From Sipunculus nudus (taxonomy: Eukaryota; Annelida; Sipuncula; Golfingiida; Sipunculidae), in the NCBI GenBank assembly GCA_026874595.1, contig CM049310.1, forward strand, positions 6,572,001-6,636,000: 64,000 bases of DNA, given 5' to 3'. How positions within the stretch are numbered: the first letter of the stretch is position 1; every line of letters starts with the position of its first letter. Positions 32,538-43,895 of the stretch are shown here, piece after piece. The notes beneath the pieces were generated by a model that ran no database searches, was not told the origin of the DNA, and saw only the letters and a list, made by a program, of their open reading frames with translations. The position numbers and the translations under genes are program-made.

Positions 32538-35500
32538 CAAGTGACCCAGGGGTCATGACGCTCAGCTGACCAGGAAGACATTGACAAAAGTAATTTTATC
32601 ATCTGAATGCCAAATTTGAATGAAATACTTTTTCCAAACTTGACCTTTTGTATAAAATCATCCAATATTCATTGGGGTACTATGGAGCTCTGTAGCATGA
32701 AGGATATGGATAACAGACACCTATTTTCAAGGTTTACAAGATGACTTTTCAGGGGTCTCCCAGCATGTCAAAAAATAAAATTCTAGGTCCAGTTATTATG
32801 ATTTGTGCCCTGTTAACAAATCCAAATGTTTATTCTGGGGGGTATTTCAAAGCCACATAGGATGAAGGATATGGGTAACAGAGATGTAATTTCAGGTGCA
32901 CAAGGAGACTTTTCAGGGGCCTCCCAGCATATCAAGAAAGGAGATTCTAGGTCAAGTCATTATAATTTGTGCTCTGTTAACAGATGACCAAATCTTTATT
33001 CTGGGGAGTACTTCGGAGCCCCAGAGCATGAAGGATATGGGTAACAGGGACCTTATTTCGGGTTTCCATGTAGACCTTTTATGGGCTTCCCTGGAGGTGA
33101 GGACAGAAGATTCTAGGTCCAGTCATTATGATTTGTGCCCTGTTAATATATGACCAAATCTTTATTCTGGGGGGGGGGGGGGTACTTCAGAGCCCCATAG
33201 CTCACAGAATATGGGTAACAGGGACCTTATTTCGGGTTTCCATGTAGACCTTTTATGGGCTTCCCTGGAGGTGAGGACAGAAGATTCTAGGTCCAGTCAT
33301 TATGATTTGTGCCCTGTTTACAGATGACCAAATGTTTAAAGATCACAAAAGTAGAGAAAAAAAATCGTAAAAAATAAAAAAAATATAGGTGGCGCCACCA
33401 ATCTCCAGAAATTGATGAAACACTCCATGATCAATATCCATGCAAAGAATCATGGTGATTAATGCATTAGTTGTTCAGATACTTGAGCTTTTGTATTAAA
33501 TTTTGCATTATTCTGGGGGGTACTTCAGAACCCCATAGCTCGAAGAATATAGGTCACAGTGACCTAATTTCAGGTTTACAAGGAGAATTTCCATAGACCT
33601 CCCAGGATTTAAGTAAGAAGATTCCCGGTCTAGCGGTTACGATTTGTGCCCTGTTAACAGACAGACGCCTGGATGGCCGGACGGACGACGGAAAAAAGGT
33701 GATCCCTACAGCTCAGATGACTTTCAGTCAGCTGAGCTAAAAATTGAAAAAATACAGGTGGCGCCACCAGAATGCAGAAACTGATGAAACATTTCATGAT
33801 TAATATCCATGCAAAGAATCATGGTGATCAATATAATAATTGTTCAGATACTTGAGCTTTTGTATCAAATTTTCCATTATTCTGGGGGGTACTTCCGAGC
33901 CCCATAGCTCAGAGGTTATGGGTAACAGAGACCTAATTTCAAGTTTTTAAGGAAACTTTTCATGGGCCTCTCAGCATGTCAAGAGAGAAGATTCTAGGTC
34001 CAGTTGTTACGATTTGTGCCATGTTAACAGATGACCGCATCTTATGAGGTCTCAAAAAAAGAGAAAAAAATTCGTAAAAATAAAAAAAATACAGGTGGCG
34101 CCACCATACTGCAGAAACTGATGACACATTCCATGATCAATATCCATGCAAAGAATCATGGGGATCATTGCAATAGTTGTTTAGATACTTGAGCTTTTGT
34201 ATCAAATTGGCCATTATTCTGAGGGATACTTCAGATGACTTACAGTCAGCTGAGCTAAAAACACTTAATGGTCAATATCCATGCAAAGAATCATGATGAT
34301 CTCCGTATTAGTTGTTCAGATACTTCAGCTTTTGTATCAAATTGTCCATTATTCTGAGGGATACTTCAGAGTCCTATAGCTTGAAGGATATGGGCAACAG
34401 AGACCTAATTTCAAGTTTCCACAGGCACTCTTCATGGGCCTCCTTGCATGACAAGAATGAAGTTTCTAGGTCCAGTTGTTGCAATTTGTACCCTCTTGAT
34501 AGATAACATAGGTGGCGCCACCAGTCTGCAGGAACTGATGGAACATCTCATAATCAATATGTATGCCAAAAATCATGACCATCAGTGATGTAGTTATTGA
34601 GATATTGAAGTTTTTGTATGAAATTTTAGACTACTCTGGGGGGGGGGGTACTTTGGGGCCCCATAGCTCGAAGGATATGGGTAACAGAGACCTAATTTCT
34701 GGTTTCCATGGAGACTTTTCATAGGTCTTCTAGTGTGTCGAGAATGAAGATTCTAGGTCCAGTCGTTACGATTTGTGCCATGCTAACAGATGACAGCATC
34801 CTTAAAGGTCTCAAAAATAGAGGAAAAAATCGTAAAAAATCGAACAATAAAGGTGGCACCACCAGTCTCCAACAAGTGATGACACATCTCATGATCAATA
34901 GTTATGCCACAAATCATGACCATCAGTCAAGTAGTTAATGAGATATTGAAGTTTTTGTATGAATTTTTTTACTTTTCTTGGGGGTACTTTGGACCCCCAT
35001 AGCTCAAAGAATATGGGTAACAGAGACCTAATTTCTGGTTTCCATGGAGACTTTTCACAGGTCTCTCAGTGTGTCAAGAATGAAGATTCTAGGTCAAGTC
35101 TTTATGATTTGTGCCTTGTTAACAGATGTTTACATTTTGAAAGGTCTCAAAAATAGAGAAAAAAATTCGTAAAAAATCGAAAAATACAGGTGGCGCTACC
35201 AGTCTTCAGGAACTGATGGAACCTCTCATGATCAATATGTATGCCAAATATCATGACCATCAGTCAGGTAGTTAATGAGATATTGAAGTTTTTGTATGAA
35301 ATTTTGGACTTTTCTGGGGGGTACTTTGGGGCCCCATAGCTCGAAGGATATGGGTAACAGAGACCTAATTTCTGGTTTCCAAGGAGATTTTTCATGGACC
35401 TCCCAGGATGTCAAGTAAGAAGATTCCAGTTCTAGCGGTTACGATTTGTGCTGGTTAACGGACAGACAGACGGACAGACGGACAGACAGACAGACGGACA

Positions 35501-35557
35501 GACGGACAAAGAGTGATCGCTATAGCTCAGATGACTTTCAGTCAGCTGAGCTAAAAA
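32538..35557. mobile_element. Hairpin-ended element carrying satellite S2
   Basis: The left end reads AGTGACCCAGGGGTCATGAC then GCTCAGCTGAC. The right end has (GACAGACG)n and the hairpin AGCTCAG...CTGAGCT (35524-35552) followed by an A run. Comparison with copy B of the host transposon, which lacks this block, defines the insertion limits. Internal hairpins also occur at 33710-33738 and 34228-34256. Non-coding. Confidence 0.7.
33050..35450. repeat. Satellite S2, roughly 340-bp units
   Basis: The palindrome GGTGGC(G/A)C(C/T)ACC occurs at 33388, 33757, 34094, 34511, 34852 and 35189. Spacings are 369, 337, 417, 341 and 337 bp. Other landmarks per unit are CCATAGCTCGAAGGATATGG, GATTCTAGGTCCAGT and GATTTGTGCC. 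The unit sequence does not resemble S1 outside the palindrome. Confidence 0.85.
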
Positions 35558-35613
35558 CTAAACACTACACTAAAATATATAACGTATAGTAATAATAATG
35601 TTAGTAATAATAG

Positions 35614-35671
<58 letters not shown>

Positions 35672-35807
35672 ACATATATACGTATATATAACCGTTTTCA
35701 TAGTACCCATACATGCATATTAGCCCCCCCCCCACACACACACACACTTTCTTGCTCTGCCAGTGCTCATGGGCCCCTCCCCTCCCTCAAACCTGGCTAC
35801 GCCCCTG

Positions 35808-35934
35808 AAGTCACAAAGTATTAATATTTTGGCCTTCATATCATAGTCTGCAGTTCCTTAGAGGAAGGGGAATAATTTGTGTGTAAATTCAGTCAAATAA
35901 TTTTCAAGATGGCGTCTCTACTAGCAGGGGCGTA
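35808..35934. repeat. S1 satellite remnant between transposons A and B
   Basis: The middle of one S1 unit (TTTTGGCCTTCATATCATAG through TTTTCAAGATGGCGTCTCTAC), cut on both sides by transposon insertions. Confidence 0.85.
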
Positions 35935-36580
35935 GCCAGGATTGAGGGAGGGGAGGGGACCATCATCAGTGGCGGATAAAGAAAAACGGGGGGGGGGGGG
36001 GGGGTAGGGGCGCTAATTTGCATGTATGGGCAATTGGAAAACGGTTATATATACAAGTATATATATATATATATATATATATTATTACTATTATTATTAT
36101 TATTGTTATTATTATAAATTTTTACTATATTTTATATATTTTCGTGTATGAATATAATTTTTTTTTATTTTCAATTATGAACCATGGTTTCATTAAGGTT
36201 AGTTACAGGTACATGGGGAGGGTATATTGGGAAATTTTTGAATATACAATTTAAAGAGGACATTTTTAGGCAATTTTCACAAAAAATAAGGATTTCCTGT
36301 TCCTGAAAAACTGTTCCCTTATGTCATTGCGTTATGTAGTCAAACAGTTGAGAGGTTCAATATTTAATATTTATATTTCTTCAAAATTAGGATATAAAAT
36401 TTCAATCGCTTTCACAACGAGTCAATGGCACAAGAGCACAATCACATTTGTAACTATCAAAATATTATCTTTTAAATGTAATTCTCGTGGTGAAATATAA
36501 CTGATAAACTGAATTATTATGTTAAACTTTGCATTTTGCCGGGTTCCGTGGTCTCGACAGCACACGGTACTCCTAAGAGT

Positions 36581-36588
36581 TCAACACG
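36581..36588. other. LINE target duplication, left
   Basis: TCAACACG, matching TCAACACAG at 37820-37828 apart from one base. Confidence 0.6.
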
Positions 36589-37819
36589 TAACTTAGCATG
36601 TGAAGATGTTAAAGACAATGACTTGTAATGCACCTTTCTGGGAGGAAATTATGAATTATTGGTGTGACTATAATTATTATAACCCAGATTCATATGAAGA
36701 TATCTTGTCGCAATGTATTTGGTTTAATTCTCATATAAAAGTACAAAACAAAACGTTACTATATAAAAATCTGTATAATAGTGGAATTTTATACATTAAA
36801 GATCTGTTAAAACAAACAAAAATACAGTTCATGAGTTATAAAGAAATATGTTATAAATACAGATGTAAAATTGATTTTCTCAGTTATGCTAGTTTACTAA
36901 AAGCAATTCCAAACAAGTATAAACTAATTATCCAAGGGTTAATAAAGATATGCTAGCACCAATAGAATTAGACATTAATTTAAAAGAATTTCTAAACAAA
37001 GAAAATACAAAACAGATATACAATAGTATTGTTTACAAGCATAAAGTTAAACCTGAAAAAGCATTAAAAAATGGTCAGACGAATTAAACATCTTGGAAGA
37101 CAATGTCTACCAGGGTTTCTCCAAACTTTATAAAACCACAATATCATCAAAATTACGAATGTTCCAATATTATATATTACATAGAAAACTTACATTAAAC
37201 CCTTTTCTACATAAAATACGTATTATTGATACAAGCAAATGCACTTTCTGTAAAGAAGAAAATGAAACTCTTGCACACATTTTTTGCGAATGCCCATTTA
37301 CAGTGATATTGTGGACGGACATTTGGAGAACCTTAAATGCGAATTCTTCAAACACAGTGACCATTAAACCATCAAATGGCAATGTGCTACTTGGTAACAG
37401 TAAATATGTTTGGCTGAATATGCTTTCTCTTGTTGTAAAGAAATATATATATAATTGCAGATGTTACAAGAAGAAACCAGACTTGAAGGGTTTTTTGCAA
37501 TTCATAACTGGAATATATTTAATAGAAAGAATGATAGCAATCAAAAGAGGTAAACCCAACGAACATAATAATAAATGGTCAAATCTTGTTTGCATCTTAA
37601 AGACATAACAGTATTTTGTTATTTTTTATGTATGTATCACTTTTTTCTATTAACAAACATGGACAAAAAAAGTAAACTGCAACCTGGCAGATGTAAAACT
37701 TTTAAAAAATTATAATATTGAACTTTGTTATTATAAACTTGTTTTTCCATCTCATTTACATAATGTATAACACGTTCTGGATTCATTTGTTATTGTTTTG
37801 TAATTTGTTACGTCATGTA
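36589..37819 (+). mobile_element. 5'-truncated LINE insertion
   Basis: Defined by comparing transposon copies A and B and by near-identical target duplications (36581-36588 and 37820-37828). It carries only the end of an ORF2-type protein and about 210 bp of 3' tail without a poly(A) run. Confidence 0.72.
36600..37608 (+). pseudogene. LINE ORF2 C-terminal remnant with zf-RVT-type knuckle
   Basis: Pieces in more than one frame: 36600-36956 (FWEEIMNYWCDYNYYNP through IDFLSYASLLKAIP), a linker in another frame, then 37093-37608. The last piece contains SSKLRMFQYYILHRKLTLNP and CTFCKEENETLAHIFCECPF, the CxxC..H..C knuckle found after the RT in L1/Tx1-type and related LINEs. Frameshifts occur near 36950 and 37075. 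Neither endonuclease nor RT domain is left. Confidence 0.72.
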
Positions 37820-38169
37820 TCAACACAGATTGCGAGTCTGAGTACCGGTATCACCAGAGGGAGCCGTAAGATTGTTCACGGTCGACCCCAACCAGGGCCC
37901 GGTGCTCGATCGATCTGCAGTTGTTCTGCAGCTGTTAATAAATATCCTTATACTCAGTTAAAAAATTTGAAAGTAATTGTAACTGCAGATACTTTAAATA
38001 AAGTCTAATTCCTTATTAATCATAAGAAACATGAAAAACGAAACTTAATCACTAAAATCGGAAATATGATAAAATGAGAGATTTTGCAGCTCAACGGGGG
38101 GCCGCGCGCCGAAGGCGCCCCCCTCTGGATCCGCCACTGATAGCATATATTTATCCGCCACTGATTTAA

Positions 38170-38218
<49 letters not shown>

Positions 38219-38324
38219 ATTAAATTAAGTGAAATTCGACGGCGAGTACTGGATACCAGCGGGCTGGGGGGGGGGGGGGCATGGCCCTCTGCGCCCCCCC
38301 CCCCCTTCCTTGGCTACGCCCCTG

Positions 38325-40200
38325 TTCTACAGAACTTCAAATTGTGTGGGTTGCAAAATTTAGCAACTTGATGTGTTTCCATAAAGGATGTATTGTCTGT
38401 TACCAAATATCTTAGGAACTGCTGCAGCCTTCAGTTTCAAATTTCACAAGAATATGGATCATGTGACTGCCAGATGATTTTGACCTCCAGGTGGCGACAC
38501 CTGTGTTGACCTACTTTCTGTGGGACAAAATGGTCCTTTCCACTTCATCCAAGATAAGTCATAAAGTAATAATATTTTAGCCTTCATATTATAGTCAACA
38601 GTTCCTTAGAGGAAGTGAAATAATTTGAGTATAAATTCAGTCAATTCATTTTCAAGATGGCGTCTCTACGGAACTTCAAATTGTGTCGATTGCAAAATTT
38701 GACAGCTTGATGTGTTTCTATACATGATGTATTGTCTATTACTATCTTAGGAACTGCATCATGGGACTGCTAAATAATTTGACCTGCAGGTGGCGCCACC
38801 TGTGTTTACCTACTTTCTACAGGTTTTAATGGTCTTTTCTGCTTTTTCCAAGATATGTCACAAAGTATAAATACTTTGGCTTTCATATCATAGTCAACAG
38901 TTCCTTAGAGGAAGAGGAATAATTTGAGTATAAATTCAGTCAAGTGATTTTCAAGATGGCATATCTAAGGAACTTCAAATTGTGTCAATTGCAAAATTTG
39001 ACAACTTGATGTGTTTCCATACAGGATGTATTGTCTGTTACCAAATATTTTAGGAACTGCTGCAGCCTTCAGTTTCAAATTTCACAGGAATATTTATCAT
39101 GTGACTGCTAAATGTGGCGCCACCTGTGTTGACCTACTTTATACAGGCTGTTATGGTCTTTTCTGATTTTTCCAAGATATGTCATAAAGTATAAATACTT
39201 GGGCTTTCATATCACAGTCAGCAGTTCCTAGGAGGAAGGGGAATAATTTGAGTATAAATTCAGTCAAGTCATTTTCAAGATGGCATCTCTACGGTACTTC
39301 AAATTGTGTGGATGGCAAAATTTGACAACTTGATTTGTTCCTTTACATGATGTATTGTCTGTTACCAAATATCTTAGGAACTACTGCAGCCTTCAGTTTA
39401 AAATTTCACAGGAATATTGATCATGTGACTGCTTAATGATTTTGTCCTGCATGTGGCGCCACCTGTGTTGACCTACTTTATACAGGCTGTAATGGTCTTT
39501 TCTGATTTATCCAAGATATGTCATAAAGTATAAATACTTGGGCTTTCATATCACAGTCAGCAATTCCTAGGAGGAAGGGGAATAATTTGAGTATAAATTC
39601 AGTCAAGTCATTTTCAAGATGGCATCTCTACGGAACTTCAAATTGTGTGGATGGCAAAATTTGACAACTTGATTTGTTCCTTTACATGATGTATTGTCTG
39701 TTACCAAATATCTTAGGAACTACTGCAGCCTTCAGTTTAAAATTTCACAGGAATATTGATCATGTGACTGCTTAATGATTTTGTCCTGCATGTGGCGCCA
39801 CCTGTGTTGACCTACTTTATACAGGCTGTAATGGTCTTTTCTGATTTTTCCAAGATATGTCATAAAGTATAAATACTTGGGCTTTCATATCATAGTCAGC
39901 AGTTCCTAGGAGGAAGTGGAATAATTTGAGTATAAATTCAGTCAAGTCATTTTCAAGATGGCATCTCTACGGAACTTCAAATTGTGTGGATGGCAAAATT
40001 TGACAACTTGATTTGTTCCTTTACATGATGTATTGTCTGTTACCAAATATCTTAGGAACTACTGCAGCCTTCAGTTTAAAATTTCACAGGAATATTGATC
40101 ATGTGACTGCTTAATGATTTTGATCTCCAGGTGGCGCCACCTGTTTAGCTACTTTCAGCAGGCTGTAATGGTGTTTTCTGCTTTTATCCGAAATATGTCA
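38325..40200. repeat. 339-bp satellite S1, right block
   Basis: Landmark TCTGTTACCAAATATCTTAG-like at 38395, 38735, 39034, 39358, 39697 and 40036. Spacings are 340, 299, 324, 339 and 339 bp, the shorter ones caused by visible deletions. The last three units are nearly identical to each other, pointing to recent local amplification. The palindrome appears in every unit, one base altered in the TGTGGCGCCACC variants. Confidence 0.9.
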
Positions 40201-40379
40201 GTAAGTATTTATTTGTTATAATCCACAAAAACAGAGTTTCCTCCAGGACCCTTGGACTGATCTTTACTTGTTCCCTCACCTATGTAGTTGTAGGTAACAA
40301 TGATGGAGAACCTTTCTGTGCAGTACAAACCTGGGTTTCTTTTATATAACAACCCTCAATCTCCGGAGTGGTTCAATAT

Positions 40380-41170
40380 ATTTAGCTGAAATTTTGCATA
40401 TTCATAGATCTTGGACTCCTCCATCTTGTATTCAAGACTGGTGGCGCCATCTGCAATCGTTTTCCCATGGCGTCCTTCGGTAAATTTGCTGTGGGTGAAA
40501 ATTGCTCATATCTCAGAAGTGGTTGAAGGTATTGGTCTGAAATTTGGCATGAAAATCCATCTAGGAAAGTTCTCTAGTAAACCAGACAGTAGGCACCACC
40601 TACCTTCCTGTTTTTATAGAATAACTTAATGCCTTTTTACTGAGGAATGATTTGCTGTATTGACCAGAAATTGCGCATGTCCATAGATCTTGGACTCCTC
40701 AGACTTACACTCAAGACTGATGATGCCATCTGCAATCATTTTCCTGTGGCATCCATCCGTACATTTTCTTTGGGTGAAAATTGCTCATATCTCAGGACTG
40801 GTTCAATGTATTGGTCTGAAATTTGTCATGTCCATCCATCTTGAAAAGTTTTCTTGTAAACCAGACAGGTGGCGCCACCTACAATACTTTTTGCGGTGTG
40901 TCCAACTTTGCATTTGCCATCTGTTCGTCTTAGTGGTTGTTCTGTGTATTGGGTTGAAATTGTGCATGTCCATAGATTTTCGTCACCTCCATCTCGTAAA
41001 CAAGACTGGTGGCGCCATCTGCAATCATTTTCCTGTGGTGTCCATTCATACATTTGCTTTGGGTGAAAATTGCTCATATCTCAGGAGTATTGGTCTGAAA
41101 TTTGGCATGTGCAGTCATCTTGGAAAGTTTTCTCATAAACCAGATAGGTGGCGCCACCTACCTTGTGCAA
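40380..41170. repeat. Palindrome repeat family S3 (copy 4)
   Basis: GGTGGCGCCA(C/T)CT at about 40439, 40868, 41007 and 41146; the last two intervals are 139 bp, the half-unit length. Phrases such as AAAATTGCTCATATCTCAG recur. The 169-codon plus-strand frame here is a product of the repeat. Confidence 0.65.
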
Positions 41171-41599
41171 TAGGACAATGTCTACTTGGAAAGGAGTGAA
41201 TAGTATTTTCACATTCATTTTTTTTAATCACATGCCAAATTGCACAGTAATTCACAGAGTGAACATTAGACCCCTGGGTCTCTTGTTTGTAAAGACTGAT
41301 GGTAATATTAAACAAGGCCTACAGGCCTAATGCGAACCTGTGCAATGTTTGGGAGAATGAATGGAGGTTTATTTTTAAAATTTAATATTGATCCTCCTAT
41401 GTCCTGCATATCTACCTTAGTCATTCTGATTTCAGCAAACTGGACGTTTTGGACCTGCAAGTTTCGGACTAAGACATTTTAAAACTAGAATACGGGCAGT
41501 CAACAAGCGACTACGTGTATCCACCGAATTCAGAGTGGGACGGGTGAAGTGAGGCATGGATTGAGTGGCAAGGGGAAATAGAGTGAGGTGTGTTGCATA

Positions 41600-42180
41600 T
41601 TAGCATGGATGTCTGCAGCCGACATGTGTATGTAGGTTGCACCACCTAAAACAAAATCCAGAAAGCCGTCCAAGTTTTATACAAATGCAAAATTTTTGGC
41701 AGATAAGTCAAACCACTACTTGTATATGAGTGATTACATCCCACAGCAGACAAACAGAAGGATGCTGTGCAAAAATAGTGGCAGGTGGCGCCACCAATTT
41801 CGTGATTGATTAAGAGCTATGTTAGATCTATAGACATGCAAAATTTCAGGGGGATATGTCAAACAAGTCCTGAGATATAAGCCTGAATGTCTGCAGTGTA
41901 AATATAAATGTAGGTGGGGCCACCTGCCACAAATTTGAGAAAGCTGTCCAAGTTGTATACACATGCAAAATTTTAGGCAGATAAATCAAACCAGTACTTG
42001 CATATATGAATGATTTTATCCCACAGAAGACAACCAGAAGGATGCTGTGCAAAAATGGTTGTAGGTGGTGCCATTAATTTTGTGTATGATAAAGATCTAT
42101 GTAAGATCTGTTCACATGCAAAATTTTAGAAGGATACAGCAAACCAGTCCTGAGATATAAGCCTGGAACTCGGTTAAAAA
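41600..42180. repeat. Palindrome repeat family S3 (copy 5, opposite orientation)
   Basis: Reverse orientation of the copy at 3190-4010, with GGTGGCGCCACC near 41786 and degenerate versions near 41919 and 42064. Confidence 0.6.
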
Positions 42181-42520
42181 TCTAAAACTAAAACTGAACT
42201 AGAACCATTCGAACAAACTTGAGAGAGATTGTTCCAGGGAACATTTCTGTGAAATTTTGGACAATTTGGCTGGACAGTTTCAGAAAAGAAGATTTTTAAA
42301 GGTTTTTAAGCTTTTCTCCATTAAATCTAAATAAATGCAGATACCCAATAATAAGCTCTAGGGCACCAAGTTTCACGTGTGACTAATTCTTGCATGTAAT
42401 TTGGAGCTACTTGTTCAGACGGTTTCTGACTTACAGCCATGGACGGCGGACAGCCAACCTTGGACGGCAGACGGACGCCGCCGCGCCATCGCATAAGCTC
42501 ACAGGCTCGCTAAAAATATT
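42180..42520. repeat. Partial copy of the family nested in the DIRS element
   Basis: Matches about 17280-17590: GAACCATTCGAACAAACTTG, GACAATTTGGCTG, and the end CCATCGCATAAGCTCACAGG before CTCGCTAAAAAT. Only the terminal part of the family is present. Confidence 0.6.
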
Positions 42521-43730
42521 GAAAAAGTCCACTTATGACAGTCAGAAGCGGATCCAAGGGATCCGGCCCCCATCCCCGTTACAGCCGCGGTTACACTGCT
42601 TTTAAGGGTTTCAGACCATTTTCTTTGCGGCCTGCCCCGTCCCCCCCTCCAATTTTGCCGATCTGGCGATTTATTTTAAGATTTGTCATTATTTTTCCTG
42701 AGTTGGACCCCTCCTTTTCTTAAATCCTGGATCCACTCCTGTGACATACTTGGCATTGTCTCATTATGTCAAGTCTAAATTGTCCATTTCTGAAACGTAG
42801 CGCTAGAGGACTTGTGGGACAGCGATTTAGTGCCACCACCATCAGTTAACATACAGATAGTGAATGAATATCAGTGCTGTATTTTCTGTCTATTCACTTT
42901 CGATCCATCATATTTCAGTGAAGAGATATATTCTGTCTTGTCTCTCTGCTGAGTTACCAGTACCACCCATTTATAAATGCTGCTCTGAGTTTCGACACGT
43001 CAGTGGAACTTCAGTCGGGTTTGTGCAGGAGGGATGAGTCTATGGATGAAATAAAGAGTATTAAACAAATTTGCTAATCCCTTGTTGGTTCTAAAAACCA
43101 TAATCTCCACCAAAATGAATATTTACCATGTTGGTCTATTATTTTTGTATCTGTGACCAGTGAAAGACGTGGTATCCAAATGCTTGTTTGGGGCGGATTG
43201 GAGGTGATTTATCAGAATCTAGTTATCAAGTCATTCAAACAAAAAAAAAGGAAAAAAAAAAACAAAACTTCAGTTTTTTATGTCTAATATAGGCACATCT
43301 TAAGTGTCCTGTTTCTAGTCAAATGTGATGGTAGCATCAGATAGATGTATAGCTGTCCTCTAGTGGAAAAAAATGTATTACAACTATCTTGAATGGCTTT
43401 GTGCAGTTTGATAGATGGTGCTGCAATTGCCCCTTGGGAAAATAGTGAAATAGGTCAGGATTTCAGTGAAATGTGTGACTACCGTCAGTTATAACTAGAT
43501 GATCGAGACTGTTAACCACTTTTCAAATTTTTCATGTGAGGACACTTTTATGTGAAAGTAACACTTGGTTAATTTGATTTCCTTGGAATCCAAACGAAGT
43601 TCTTTCACTTGTTTATTTAACACATCACTATCTCAAATCCGAGCATGCCATAATTAACTGTCAAAAAATTGCTATAGACCATCAGGAGGGTTAACGCACT
43701 GACCAACCTCATTTTGAATCATTTCATAAA
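42521..43730. other. Unassigned intergenic DNA
   Basis: No gene or repeat end recognised. Confidence 0.4.
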
Positions 43731-43739
43731 TACCATTCT

Positions 43740-43895
43740 CTGTTCTCATTGGTCGGCGTCGCGCGTCAGGGCAAAGTGCATGAGCACCATCGTGGAATTG
43801 TTTATCATGAATATTAATGAGCCAACCAATGAGAGGGCTGCCGATCTCACGGAAACCACTCGGGCCTTATCGACGGTAATGGCCAAGAAGACAGG
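43740..43895 (+). promoter_or_regulatory. Candidate promoter and first coding exon
   Basis: A locally GC/CpG-richer patch with CTCATTGGTCGG and GCCAACCAATGAG (inverted and direct CCAAT boxes), then ATGGCCAAGAAGACAG at 43879-43894 followed by GTACAC, a possible donor. No downstream exon could be joined to it, so this is a weak call. Confidence 0.25.

Larger units (their letters stand above)
31641..35807. mobile_element. CAGGGGCG-ended DNA transposon, copy A, with internal insertion
   Basis: Starts TAGGGGCGTAGCCAG and ends CTGGCTACGCCCCTG (terminal inverted repeats). Flanks carry a 6-bp duplication AAGTCA (31635-31640 and 35808-35813), and joining the flanks at that hexamer restores a normal S1 unit. 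Both inner sides carry (TA)n tracts (31741-31800 and 35615-35690). There is no transposase. CAGGGG-type ends suggest a hAT-like non-autonomous element, and a 6-bp duplication is compatible with some hAT groups. About 3 kb (32538-35557) is a later hairpin-ended insertion that holds satellite S2. Confidence 0.75.
35935..38324. mobile_element. CAGGGGCG-ended DNA transposon, copy B, inverted relative to A
   Basis: Terminal repeats CAGGGGCGTAGCCAGG (left) and the inverted form ending GGCTACGCCCCTG (right). Its reverse complement matches copy A from end to end apart from insertions: 37820-38324 pairs with 31641-32100, and 36200-36580 with 32120-32540. Target duplication is less clear than for A: CTCTAC to the left and TTCTAC to the right, with three extra bases TAG on the left. 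It contains a LINE fragment (36589-37819) in place of A's S2-bearing insert. No transposase. Confidence 0.72.

Noticed and set aside
37093-37608. Host zinc-finger gene
   Set aside because: The knuckle and its surroundings match the tail of LINE ORF2, and target duplications frame the segment.
40690-41199. 169-codon plus-strand frame with internally repeated peptide
   Set aside because: The repeated peptide mirrors the DNA repeat S3, other copies of the repeat do not keep the frame, and frames are open on both strands.
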